Assembly: GCA_002682825.1 (NCBI GenBank)
Contig: NOKP01000004.1
Coordinates: 1,733,607 to 1,797,606, forward strand
Length of the DNA stretch: 64,000 nucleotides
DNA from: Neonectria sp. B-13
Lineage: Eukaryota; Ascomycota; Sordariomycetes; Hypocreales; Nectriaceae
Direction of reading: 5' to 3'
Part shown: positions 35,188 to 46,153 of the stretch, piece after piece
Layout of the letters: every line of letters begins with the position of its first letter
Position numbering within the stretch: the first letter of the stretch is position 1
Position numbers and translations under genes: made by a program
Notes under the pieces: generated by a model
Databases searched by the model: none
What the model was told of the DNA's origin: nothing
What the model saw: only the letters and a program-made list of their open reading frames with translations

Positions 35188-35830
35188 TCAAATAGACATT
35201 TTCTCTCTGATTTTTGTCGGGGTAGCGGAGTTGGTGGTTGAGGGTCGTCGGAGAAGTTGCACAGCCTCACGGGTGTCGAGACGGATCGCATCAGGCGACG
35301 TGAAGTCTGGACGTATTCGTACTGGGCGGGATCTTGATTCGGGGAGAGATCCACTTTTATTTACTCTTGGACGGACAGATATGGATGACGAAGACGGGGT
35401 CGGAGACGGAGTTGGCATTGGGCGCCTGCCGGGTCTTGTCGGAATTGGGGAGAATGTTTACGTTGAGTCTGGAAAGGCAAAAAGGTCCTATTTTTGGGCT
35501 AGCTAACTGGGCGCGACGAAAGGTAGCCTTGATGAGATGGAGAGGTCCCCAAATACCAATATAAGCTTCCGGTTCCCCACCGGCGATCGTCATATCCAAA
35601 ATCCGCAACCACGTATCGAGGCTACTGTACACGTACTTGGACCTATTCGCAATAACTAGTCATTGTTCCGCCACCAGCCAGCGAGAGGCGCAAACTCCGC
35701 TTACCTCCGCCCGCAGGCGCCGAGGTAGCTTGACAGACGTCCCGCTGGCCCAGAGGTGCGCGCATAGACAGCCTGCATACGAACTGGGGGTTTCTCACAA
35801 AGAGATTTTGGCCGTGAGAAGCTGAAAGAC
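35188..35830 (-). other. Possible minus-strand gene remnant, family unknown
   Basis: Two minus-strand segments read well and can be joined in frame across a 62-nt intron (donor GTAAGC at 35704, acceptor TAG ending at 35643): SGPAGRLSSYLGACGRR and then SKYVYSSLDTWLRILDMTIA, GGEPEAYIGIWGPLHLIKAT. A Ser/Pro-rich segment (35418-35188) may be the C-terminus. No start codon or family could be fixed, and it may be another decayed gene of the island. Confidence 0.3.
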
Positions 35831-35958
35831 TAGGCTAGGGGTCTCGCCTCCGTGGCCGGGTTTCCGGTGTCAGCAAAGTCACAGGGTCCACTTCACTTCA
35901 CAGTTGGCGGGGATGACGACGGGGGCGAGGGGGAATGCCGCGCGTGGGGATGGTTCGT

Positions 35959-35980
35959 GGTTGGTTGGTTGGTTGGTTGG
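35959..35980. repeat. (GGTT)n microsatellite
   Basis: Five tandem GGTT units followed by GG. Confidence 0.85.
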
Positions 35981-37698
35981 ATGGCGGTGGTTGTGTGGCA
36001 TGTCATGGACTCTGTGCGGTTATCTTTGGGGGATGGAGAGCTTTGAGGAGGCCCGGGAGACATGTTTCATGTGGATAATTGGCTCGGGACGTGACGTAAA
36101 CTGACCGTTGATGTTTAAGGCGTTAAATAAGGCAATACCAAGTAATTAAGGGTCCATTGACTTGCTCCGTGCATGGGACGTAAAACGGTTGCGGCAGGTG
36201 GTAGTCTAAATGGGCAATGGAGTTGATGTAAGCCCAACCGTCCGTCCGGTGTTGAAGCCAAGGACGCTTTGAACCGATTGATAATCTGACGGCATCTTCC
36301 AGAGGCATGGTGAGGGTGACACGACTATTTTTGGGCAGGCAGCCACATTGGTCATCCATCTGCCGGAGTTTGAGGAAGGGGTCGGGAGGGGGGAGGGTGA
36401 GATTGGGACGGGTGAGATGTGATGGGAGCCAGAGATGGGAGATGGATGGAAGAGACGCATCCCGAATACGGCAAATCCACGTACGCGGATGCACGGTAGC
36501 GAATTGAATGACACGGCGTGGGCTATAGGTACCTAGTCCGTTAGTCGACACGTGTTTCTGTTCCTGTTTCTGCTTGTGCTCCCGGCTGCGTGCTCCGAGG
36601 AGGATTCCAAATCCATCCCAGGGTTGCATAGAGACGCAAGCACAGTGGTAGGCATTAGACACTAGACAGTCAATAATGAGCAGGGGCCTGTGGCAGGTTT
36701 CCCTCTTCGCTTTTGTTTCCATTGCCTTGGCCTGCCGTGGTGAGGTGGTATTGGCTTGCGATTTGCTACTGGTGCTGTTTCGCCTTGCCCTCACCATTTT
36801 TTCTCTTCTCAGGTACAGCGTGTCATTCAGAGGTGGAGGAGGTGCGAGGCGGCCTCCTTGACCGTCCATCCATTGCGTGAACCCCTGTCGATAAGAGAGA
36901 GAGAGTGTGTGTGTGAGAGTCAAGAAAGAGTGCGTGTGAAATTGCACACTCTGTCTAGGCTGATCTTCTGCTTCAAGCTGGATGTTGCAGTCACGAGCAT
37001 TAGAGTTGCAGTCACAGTCACAGTCAGCGCTGGAGAGGAAAGGGAATTTGTCAGTTCTTGTCACCGCCCTATCGTAATCGTCATCGGCGTCATCACCATC
37101 CCATCCCGCCTCTAGCTTTTTGGCCTCACATCTGCAAACCGATATCGCAACTTGCGCTGTACTTGTATTTGCTAGGTAGGTACTTACTCGTGCTTGCTAA
37201 GTAGCTTGGCAATAGAAGAGAGGCTTGGGAAGCGCGGGACCTCCTCCACAGCGGACATAGATATCCCCCCCAAGGGAAGCGCGGGACTCAAGCCTGACTC
37301 CGCCACCCCGCCTCCGCCTCGCTTCGTTCTCTAGCGGTCTTGGCCGAGACCCGGGCACTGGCCGTGCTGTGCTGTACTGTAATTACTATGTACCGCGCTG
37401 TAACTGATTATCATGCCTGCTGTACCGACCTCTCTTCGACCTGCCGTGCATCTTGCTGTACAAAAGGTAAGCCCAGCTTGCTAATGTGCTACTAATATGT
37501 AAGAGCATAATCTTCATGTACCTCCTGCTGCGGCTTGTGGTGGGTTGCTGGGTTTGCAGGCTTGCATCGTCTCGCCCATTCGCTGACTTCTCTTCCCTTC
37601 CTTGCTGCCTTTTTTTTTTAGCGCGGCGCCTCCATCTCACTCCGTCAAGCCCAGCCCGTGCCATCTCGTGGACCCGCCTTCAACCAAGTGCCAACTTG

Positions 37699-37714
37699 CC
37701 CCCCCCCCCCCCCC
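37699..37714. repeat. Poly-C run
   Basis: Sixteen consecutive C residues; a likely site of length variation or sequencing error. Confidence 0.9.
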
Positions 37715-38061
37715 GAAAGTTCCATTCACACCACACCCACATACAACACAGCATCGTTAAACCTTCTAGACCACGCTTGTCCTCGTCCTCGCCCTCCCCA
37801 ACTCGCCCTTGCCAATTCCACTCCTCATTCCTGCTCGCACGCTCGCCGTCGCAACATTCACAACATACAACCTACAACATACAATATCCACGACACCGCG
37901 GCTCCGTCCTCCTGCGCACCCTCTGTGTGCGTCTCGCCAAAGGCAGCCCTCGTCGCCCAACAACCACACTCACTCCCCGCCGCGCGCCGCGTCTAGTCGC
38001 CCACTTCGAAACGCCTCCTCTAGGCTGTCCCGCCTTTCATCCGCCCCCGACTACGGCCTCG

Positions 38062-38103
38062 GCCACGACCAAGACCACGACCACGACCACGACTACGACC
38101 ACC
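38062..38103. repeat. CCACGA hexamer repeat
   Basis: About six imperfect CCACGA/CCAAGA/CTACGA units just upstream of the Zn2Cys6 gene start. Confidence 0.8.
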
Positions 38104-38159
38104 AACCCATCGATACCGCGATCGCGACTCCCCGCAAGTCCCCATACCACGCCCTCACC

Positions 38160-41155
38160 ATGGACCACATGGGCTTCCAGATGCCGGCCATGGCCCCGCC
38201 CCTCATCAATCAGCCTCCCCAGATCTTCGGGGGCTACGACGGCCTGGCCCATTTAACCCCCGACCTCGCCGCCCAGATGTTCCAGGACTCCGCCATGCTG
38301 CTCGACGACTCCGTCGAGGCCAAGAGGAGGAGAATCGCCAGGGTAAGTTGCCTCTCTCAATGCTTCCGGCGCAACCGGTCCAGACTGCCGGCCGTGCTGA
38401 CCCGCCCTGTCGTCTGCAGGCCTGCGATATGTGTCGGAAGAAGAAGATCAAGTGTGATGGCAAGCTGCCCGCTTGCAGCCACTGTACAAACTACAAGACC
38501 GAATGCGTCTTCACTCAAGTTGAGAAGAAGCGCAGTCCTCCCAAGGGGTTCGTTTGGCCTTCTTCCCCGGCGTCATCTTCAAAGTTGCTGACCAATTCCC
38601 AGCGCCAAGTACATCGAGGGATTGGAGAACCGACTTAACCGCATGGAACACCTTTTAAGGCTATCAGGTACGCTGAAAACCTGCCAATCATGGATCGTTG
38701 CTCCAAACTCCGTAGCTAACTTCCCGATAGGTCTCTTAGATGATGAGGATGGCGACGTTGACCTTGGTGCGCTTGAGAAGAAGCTTATGGAGAGGAATCA
38801 ACAATCGCGACAGGCTTCCCTAGCCACCACGTCCTCACCCACTTCTCCCTCGCAAGCCACTTCCGCCCCATCAGCTGTTGATGGAGACTCAACCCCGCAG
38901 AGCTCATTCGCGTCGCCTGCCCCCGCTGGCGCCAAGGAGGAGAAGCGCAAGTCAATGACTCCCGCTGGTGTTACTCCCGCTGAGGACGAAACCCCAGAAG
39001 AGGAAGAGGTTGCGGCTCTGTCGGAAATGATGTGCTCCCTAGTAACTAACAACTATGGCGAGACGAGATATATCGGTGCGTTTGTTCTTCGCCCGCGACT
39101 AACACGGCCACTCCTGCTGACCAAGCATAGGATCCTCGTCCGGCTTCTCAATCTTCTCACCCAAGGGCATCGAATGGGTCAATACCAAAACCGGCGACCA
39201 GTCCTTCCAACGCACGATATCCGACGTCTCCGTTGACGACCACAAATGGACCAACTGGAAGCCCGAGGTCTTTGGTGACCTGTTCCGCCGCCAAATCTTC
39301 CGGCCCTTACCCTCGAAGCCCGAGGCCTTGTCTCTGCTCAAGGATTTCTTTGAGAACTTCAACTGTATCTTCCCCCTTTTCCACCAGCCTACTTTCATGC
39401 ACCTAGTGGAGCGACAGTACTCGACCGATCCTTACCATGGCTCTGGCTGGTGGGCCAGTCTCAACGTGGCCCTTGCTCTCGCTCATCGCCTTCGTGTCAT
39501 GAGCAACCTGGTGCCGCAAGACGAAGACGAGAAGGCTTGGGGCCATTTGAAGAATGCCATGGGCGTGTTCCCCGAATTGATGATGCGAAACACAGATCTT
39601 CTGAGCGTCCAGGCCCTTCTCGGCATGGCCCTGTTCATGCAGGGAACCCCGAACCCCCAGCCCAGCTTCCTCCTCATCTCCGCTGCTATGCGCCTAGCAC
39701 ACAGTATCGGCCTACACAAGCGCGGAACCGGCTTCAACCTGAACCCCATTGAGATTGAGCAGCGGAAGAGGGTCTTCTGGATTGCCTACATGCTAGACAA
39801 GGACCTGTGCCTCCGCTCCGGCCGCCCGCCGGCGCAGGACGATGACGATATGAACGTGGAGCTCCCGGGGGCCGACCCTGAGGACAACATTGGCAACATC
39901 CCACTGGCAGATGGCAAAGGCAAAATGAACCTATTCCGTGTCATGTGCGAGGTCGCAACCATCGAGAGCGAGGTTTACAAGCGGCTATACTCGGTGCAGG
40001 CCACGAAGCAGTCTGACGGCGACTTGCTCAGCACCATCGGCGAGCTCGACCGGAAGCTAGAGAACTGGAAGGACAGCATCCCCGTCGACTTCCGCCCCGA
40101 TAACGACATCAAAGCCTCACACACACCCTTGATACTGCATGTTGTCATGGTCCACCTCACCTACTTCAACTGTCTGACAACCATCCATCGCATGGCCGTT
40201 CACCACGGGTACTGGACCAGCCGCCTTTCCAACTACGCCATCCAAGGCTTAAATTCCAAGGCCCTCAACCCTCGAGTTTTCTCCTCGGCGACCATTTGCA
40301 CCAATGCGGCCAGGGCATCCGTATCGTTGCTCAAGTACGTCCCACAGGGTGACTTTGCTTGTGTTTGGTAAGTCTCGTGGCACGTTTCAACCTCTCGGAC
40401 CGTAAGCTGACATTTTGCTCAGGATGATATTGTATTTCCCCGTTTCCGCCCTTGTGACTTTGTTCGGCAACATCTTGCAGAATCCCGTGGATCCGCGTGC
40501 GAAATCGGACACCCGGCTGATGAACACGGTCGTCACATTCCTCTCTATGCTTGGGCAAGAAGCCGAGCAGGGTGGTGTTCACAGAATGCTTGGCATTTGC
40601 TCTGAGTTTGAGCGCATCGCCAAAGCCGTCATCGAGAAGGCCGAGAAGGAGCAATCTTCGCGTCGGAAACGCAAGACCCAGGATACTTCGAGCAGACCTC
40701 CGGCTTCCTACACCACGGCATCCTCGACGACCACACCTCCTCCAAACTTCTCAGCGACGCAGACTCCTCGGGCTGCGAATGCCATGAGTACAACCCCCCC
40801 GGGTACGGTCGGCGACAAGATCAGCCACATGTCGCCTTCACAAAGACCGGATCGCAGTTCGCCCTTCTCCATTCCCGGCTCGGTAAATGATGGCTCTCCG
40901 CCAAATTGGCCGCAGGAGTTTGGCGTGCCGCCGAACGGCAACGGCGACTACGACCCTTTTCAATTCGGTCCTGACATGCAGTCTCCGCCGGTACCGCAGC
41001 AGGGAATATTCCAGCAACCCGTCCTCCCACACGATCTCTTCTCCCTCCCCATGAACCTAGACTTCACCTTTGCCGAGATGAGCGGTGGTGCATACCCAAC
41101 GGTTGAGAATGGCAACTTCAACAACGACCACCTGATGGGCATCCACCCGCAATGA
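38160..41155 (+). CDS. Zn2Cys6 transcription factor with fungal-specific middle domain
   Basis: Six exons (38160-38342, 38420-38547, 38603-38667, 38731-39075, 39131-40367, 40423-41155) join in frame to 896 aa; all introns are 55-77 nt with GT-AG ends. The binuclear zinc cluster has Cys at 63, 66, 73, 80, 83 and 90 ([13 protein letters not shown]2CX6CX6CX2CX6C), followed by a short linker and a heptad-like dimerisation segment ([18 protein letters not shown]). A Ser/Thr/Pro/Glu-rich region precedes the fungal-specific transcription-factor domain (PF04082 type, about residues 290-560: [51 protein letters not shown]). The C-terminus is Pro/Gln/Asn-rich, as in activation domains. Target genes cannot be inferred. 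The ATG at 38160 is the first in frame; upstream codons are open but contain no ATG. Confidence 0.9.
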
Positions 41156-42632
41156 TCAAGTATCGTCAAAGGGGCGCGGGCGGTGTGTACAGGCGGAGAG
41201 GTGTGGTGTCAGACAGTGTATATCAAATTTGAAGGGGTGGTAATATATGGGGTGTTAATGTTCATGACACGAAAAAGCCATTTGGACGAGGGCGTTATGA
41301 GACAAACGACATGATGCAACAATTATTGGATTTCATATTGGAGGAGTATCATGGCATCTCTTTGTTTTCCTTTGCTCTGCATCTTCTTTTTCTCCTCTTT
41401 TTATTTTACATCGATTGTGAGCTGGTAGAGTAGTCCAGGTGAACAAAGCCAAATATTGATTTCCAATCACACTTCTCCTCGATTTGGCTTCTCGTTTATT
41501 CCATCCAGAACCTCATCCGTGAATTTCGGCGTCTCCTATTCGGGTTTCGTTTCAGGCATTGTGTCGCCCCCTCTCATATCCGCTTGACGTCTCGAAGCGA
41601 CAAACGGACGACGAGAACATTAGCACGGCGGCTGAAACAACCATGGAACCTGCAGCTCACCCAACCACAAGTCCCATCACGCCACACATATCATGGTGGT
41701 TGATTCACGGTCACAAGAGCGGCACTCGATCGATCCCAGACTCGCTGAAACCAGATGTCGGATTACGACTCTACTGGCATCTAATCCAAGAACAAACAAC
41801 ACAAATGCCTACTGCGCTGTGTTTCCGTCCTCACGCCCTTCCGCCGTTTGTCCATGATTCCTCGTCGCCGCCCCTAGAGCCCTTGCCGTTCATCAACGAA
41901 TCCATGCAGAAAAAGGACCACGGAAAACCGCTGTCGTCGCAAGGCCTTTTGCCCAAGCCGGCCCTTGTCTCCCTCCTGCCAACCATTGAAAGGTAGCATC
42001 AGAAGACGTAGCAAGACGAGAGAAAAAGGAGACACAAAAACACAAGAGGAGGCCGTGTCTCCAGATACCTCCCCTCCCCTTCCCTTCCCTCCCCTTCCCT
42101 CCCCTTCCCTCCCCTTCCACTGTCCGGAATTGCCACCCCTTTCCGCCATCGCCATCCCCTCCCCCCCGTTGAGTTTGATTTCAAATGAATACCATCCGTC
42201 CCCTTCCTTTGCCCAAACGCCGTGCTCGTAGACGAAAGTCGTGTCTCCGTCCGCGCAAAATGCCAAGAGTGAAATAAGGAAAAGCGTGAAAAATAAAATG
42301 AAGAATAAAACAAGATTGGCAGCTGGATTTTTTGAATGTGACTGAGGCGGCCGTCTTTTTGTGTCCTCCCTTCGGGGGAGGCGCCTCGTGTGTATCGTGG
42401 TATACCCTGTACAATTTATGGAAAAGGAAAAGACAAGAAAGCCAACCGTGAAGAAGCGTATTGTGATGTACTAGGAAATTTTTTTCTTTTCCGCCTGTAT
42501 AGGTGATGTTGCAGGATCTCTCGAGCATTATACACCATACTCTGAGGTGTACCAGTTGGGTCCAAGGGATTTGCCGACTGGGGGATGATGTCGAGAAAAG
42601 GGAAGGTTTGGTCAAATAGCCGTCGTGGAAGT
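41156..42632. other. Spacer between convergent Zn2Cys6 and MED19 genes
   Basis: The stop codons face each other across about 1.5 kb. It holds a long pyrimidine tract (42070-42118). No gene is supported. Confidence 0.6.
42070..42118. repeat. (CCCTTCC)n pyrimidine tract
   Basis: Strand-asymmetric C/T-only tract of CCCTTCC/CCCCTTCC units; sequence of this kind can form triplex or G-quadruplex-like structures on the opposite strand. Confidence 0.8.
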
Positions 42633-43850
42633 TCAGGCACCGACCATGCCAGGACCATAACTTTGTTGGCGCATGGCGCTCGGGTACGGTGACGCGTTTC
42701 CTGGGTTCTGAAGGAGGTGTGAGGTGAGGAAATTTTGACTCGCGGGTGAGGAGCAGATGGTTACCTTTTTGCGGCGCTTCTGGCCTCCCTCTCCCTCTCC
42801 AGTAGAGTATCCCGTATCCATGCCTGCATCATCATCAGGAAAGCCTTCTCCATAGCCTTCATAACTGCTGTCGCCATAGGTCCGCTTCTTGATGTTCCGC
42901 CGGGGCCGCGCAGGATCTTGGCCTGGGACCCCCTGGGCCTTTAGCCGGTTCACCGCGCCTGGAGCTCCAGCCAAGGGCGTGTTTGGGGCGGTGGGCCTCG
43001 CTGAGGATGGTTGCTTCGGGTCTCCATTGGATGGCCCAATGTCGCCTAGCACCGAGGTATCCCAGACACCCTTCGGTATGGGACCTTTGGCCATGGTGAC
43101 TGCTCGTCCGAGACTGGCGAGGCTGATGTCTGATAAACCGTCGGTGATCTCTCGTCCCTTGACTTGATGCACGTTCCATTCCAGATCAGGGACCTGCAGC
43201 ATGGACATGAACTCTGAGGGGGCGTCCTCTTTCTTCTTCTGCACATCAAAGTGACCGGTGACGCCTAATCGCTTGATGTGGCCCTTGTACGTTTTTCGCA
43301 GAGCATTCTTCTCTCCGTTTGGCTTCTCTCGAGCCACTTCAGCAGCGAGGCTGGCGAGGTTGAACATGTCGTACAGATCATCCGAGGCCCGAGGCAAGGA
43401 TTCAGGGTGCGCTAAAGACGACTGATGTTAACAAAGAAATTCTCTTGCGAGGAATCACGAGACCCCCCGCGACTTGGCTCCAAGTCAAGATGGTAGCGCC
43501 GGGAGGAGCCAGAAGAGGACGGCGAAGGGAGTCTTACGAGTTTGGCAAAGCAGGTATTTCTTCCCTACATCGAGATGCAGGTCCTCAATGCCTAGCTTGC
43601 TTTCCTCGAGGTGAATCTTCTTCTGGTCGCGGTCGCCGTAGTCATCCACGGAGCGCTTCCGCTTGTGAGGGGAGTCGTCAGCCATGACGACGTCGGGTTG
43701 GGAGGCGCTTCCGTTGACGCTGTGAGCGGGAGTCGGCAAGGTGGTGGCCGTGGCCGCGGCCGTCATGGAGGTGGCCGCGCTGGACACGGGGTCCGAGGTC
43801 CCGGAGGAGAATTGCGATGGACTCTGAGGCGTTTGAGGGTGGAACGACAT
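42633..43850 (-). CDS. MED19: Mediator subunit Rox3/Med19
   Basis: Minus-strand exons 43850-43538, 43411-42765 and 42707-42633 give 344 aa. The N-terminal exon is Ser/Pro/Ala-rich with a basic HKRKRSVDD cluster and ends KKYLLCQT; the 126-nt intron (43412-43537, donor GTAAGA, acceptor TTTAG) joins to [20 protein letters not shown], then [20 protein letters not shown], which is the conserved core of fungal Rox3/Med19 (head module of the Mediator complex linking activators to RNA polymerase II). The C-terminal half is Pro/Gly-rich with basic RRNIKKR and QKRRKK clusters. The last intron (42708-42764, 57 nt) is a multiple of three with no stop; if it is retained the protein gains 19 residues. Convergent with the Zn2Cys6 gene. 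Confidence 0.85.
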
Positions 43851-44843
43851 TGTGGACGTCTCCGCGAGGGAGGGTTGTGGCGAGAGTCGCGCCGGCCGCC
43901 GACCGAGTGTCGTTGCGCTCGGCTCTCAGCTGAACGTCATGCACTGCGCTGGGTTTTCTCGGCTCGGTGTCGGCTGCGGTGGCGGCGGCGAGTCGATGGA
44001 CGGGGTCGGGGGAGTGTAAATTCGACGGCTTCGAGGGGGAATGGGCGAATGTCGCTGGAGAGCGAGGGTTGGCGTCGAAGGCGGCGATCGTAGGGTCGTT
44101 GATGGGGGTTGAGTTGGGGGTGAGTGAGGTGGTGAAGGTGTGGTGGAGTGTGGAATGAGGGAGAGATGTTCGAGCCTGAAAGACGAGGCAATTTCAAAGG
44201 ACCCGGCAAACGCAGGCAGATGGACGGGCAAAGGAAGGCACTACCAAGGTACCCACACGGGCCACTCCTGTACCACCCACAAACACTCACGGGCACCCGC
44301 CCGCCACCGACCTGCCACCACACACTGGGCCACTGGCTGACTGCGTTCGGAGCCGCCACCTGAGTGGCTGGGACCAGTAACAAAGGCGCCCTGCCACGTG
44401 AGCCACAGTGCACCACGGGGGAGAAACAGGTACACTTTTCTCACCAAACTCGCACACACCACTCCTCCGCTGTCGCAGTTAGCCCGAATCCTGCCAGTGC
44501 TGGCAGTGATTCAGAAACCAAAAGTACGTACCTTAGCTTTCAGGCAACTTCCTGGCAGCCGGAAGTGGGCGCCCCCATACCTTACCTAGGTACAATGGAA
44601 GCCGACCTCCACAGAACAGTACAGTACTCTATCTAGTAAGTACTCCGTAGTACCTAAACGGGACGGTCCACAATAAAACCCCAGATATCACGTGACTCAG
44701 TCTTTGCGATAAGATCAACTTCGTGCATCTGCCAGCCAAATTTTCTTTCCTTCTCTCAACAATAAACACCAAGACCACCTCCAATTTCTTCGCCAGCGCG
44801 CCGACTTTGCTCGAACTCCTTCGCTGCTGACAATCTACTGGAG

Positions 44844-44942
44844 ATGAGTGGTCGAGAACAACTTCTCAACCTTGCCAAAAACCATCATCACGAGGGCCCC
44901 TCGTGCGGCTGCCATGATGCGATGATGACCTGTTGCAAGTAA
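44844..44942 (+). CDS. Possible Cys/His-rich small ORF or first exon (32 aa)
   Basis: ATG at 44844-44846 with G at -3, stop TAA at 44940-44942. The start MSGREQLLNLAKNHHH is followed by four cysteines at 21, 23, 30 and 31 in a C-x-C ... C-C pattern. The 140 bp upstream (ACA/CT-rich, with CTCTCAACAATAAACACC) look like a genuine fungal leader. A GTAACA sequence begins at 44939, one base before the stop, so this could instead be exon 1 of a longer gene; no convincing exon 2 was found. The spacing is compatible with a metal-binding peptide, which is speculative. Confidence 0.3.
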   Translation: MSGREQLLNLAKNHHHEGPSCGCHDAMMTCCK

Positions 44943-45071
44943 CATTTATTTATTCATGCCTCGTTTTGCATGATCGTGACACACTGTACAATCGCTCCTT
45001 GAGTTACCCTCACTCCTCCGCCGTCGTCCATGAGCATCATGCTATCTCAATCTGTAAGTCTAGACAGCCTA

Positions 45072-45095
45072 GGAGCACCACTGCGGTGGTGCTCC
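45072..45095. repeat. Perfect 10-bp-stem hairpin
   Basis: GGAGCACCAC at 45072-45081 and its exact reverse complement GTGGTGCTCC at 45086-45095 flank a 4-base loop TGCG. GC-rich, no T-run follows. Confidence 0.85.
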
Positions 45096-46153
45096 AATTC
45101 ACTTTCTAATTCACCTGATGACACCTTAACATCTGGTAAACCTACAAGCCATGGCTGTTGTTGTCAGTCGATCATCCGATTGCTGATAACCGCTTGGTTG
45201 AAGGAGGAAAAAAAGGCATTCTCTGACTATGATGAGGCCATACCCAAAGCCCCGCGACGAACCCGTATCCCAAGACTGAGGCTGATGAGGAGATTGTTCG
45301 TTAGTTTCTTAGCATTCTGCTGTAGTGACGTGTTCCACCCTTCGACACACGGTTATGGACCTAATTGTACTATTTGCATTGGACACATACGTCCTTCCTG
45401 AAGTCACATAGCTTATTATTGGTTGAACCTCACTGCACCATGACGCCGGCTTGGAATACCTGGCCCCTGCTCTACCCATCGTGTCACCTTTTATTCAAAT
45501 TGCAATGAGATCCTTTGATTTCTCCAGCCAAAGCTCAGAAGTCTTCTTTAGTCACTATTGGAAGTGTTGTCTACCGCGTCAAGCGGGACGTCCAAAGAGG
45601 ACGCTGAACCGTCCTGACCCCATATCAATCTACAGTTATGTACACCAACACTTGCCAAGCAGTCCAACTAGTCCGGTCCGCTCCTAGAAACCCAATGATG
45701 TACGCCGATTTCCTTTCCTGGCTTTCCATCCCAGCCTAAATATCATCATCATTGTCGAGGCCAGCCCAGAACCGCAAATAAGCAAAACAGTACAGTTCAT
45801 CATCATACCCAAGCCGCCGGGGTTAACCATACCAGGCTCCCAAACCCATCACCCATGCCCACTTCCCTACCGTTACATTGCGCCGAGATGCAGTGTTGCT
45901 CAAGTCCGTCGAAGGGAAAAGTCGAAAAGAATGGAGATGAAGGTGGAGAGTTTGTCGACAGTCCTGGCAAATGGGACCCACGCACAAAGCGGACATGGCG
46001 TAGTGTAGACTACTCAGTGAGCCGGATGCTAGTCGCTGAGTCGAAAAGAGAAGAACCGAGTGACTCCAAGGCAAAAGAACCGGCCAGGGTTCAGGAACCA
46101 AAATCACCATCTCGCCGATTCTTTCAATACCTCGGACCAGTGTCCAGGCACAC

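Larger units (their letters stand above)
35831..38159. other. Intergenic region and probable leader of the Zn2Cys6 gene
   Basis: No supported gene. Contains (GGTT)n at 35959-35980, GT/GA repeats near 36896-36930, a 16-base C-run at 37699-37714 and CCACGA repeats at 38062-38103. The CT/CA-rich 37690-38159 part is probably the leader of the gene at 38160. Confidence 0.55.
43851..46153. other. Intergenic region with a small ORF and a hairpin
   Basis: The left part holds the MED19 promoter. No large gene is supported. Two items stand out: a 32-codon ORF at 44844 preceded by leader-like sequence, and a perfect hairpin at 45072. From about 45100 to 45800 I see nothing interpretable. Confidence 0.5.

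Noticed and set aside
43967..44416. Open frames overlapping the MED19 upstream region
   Set aside because: Pro/Ser/Thr-rich low-complexity text without start context or homology.
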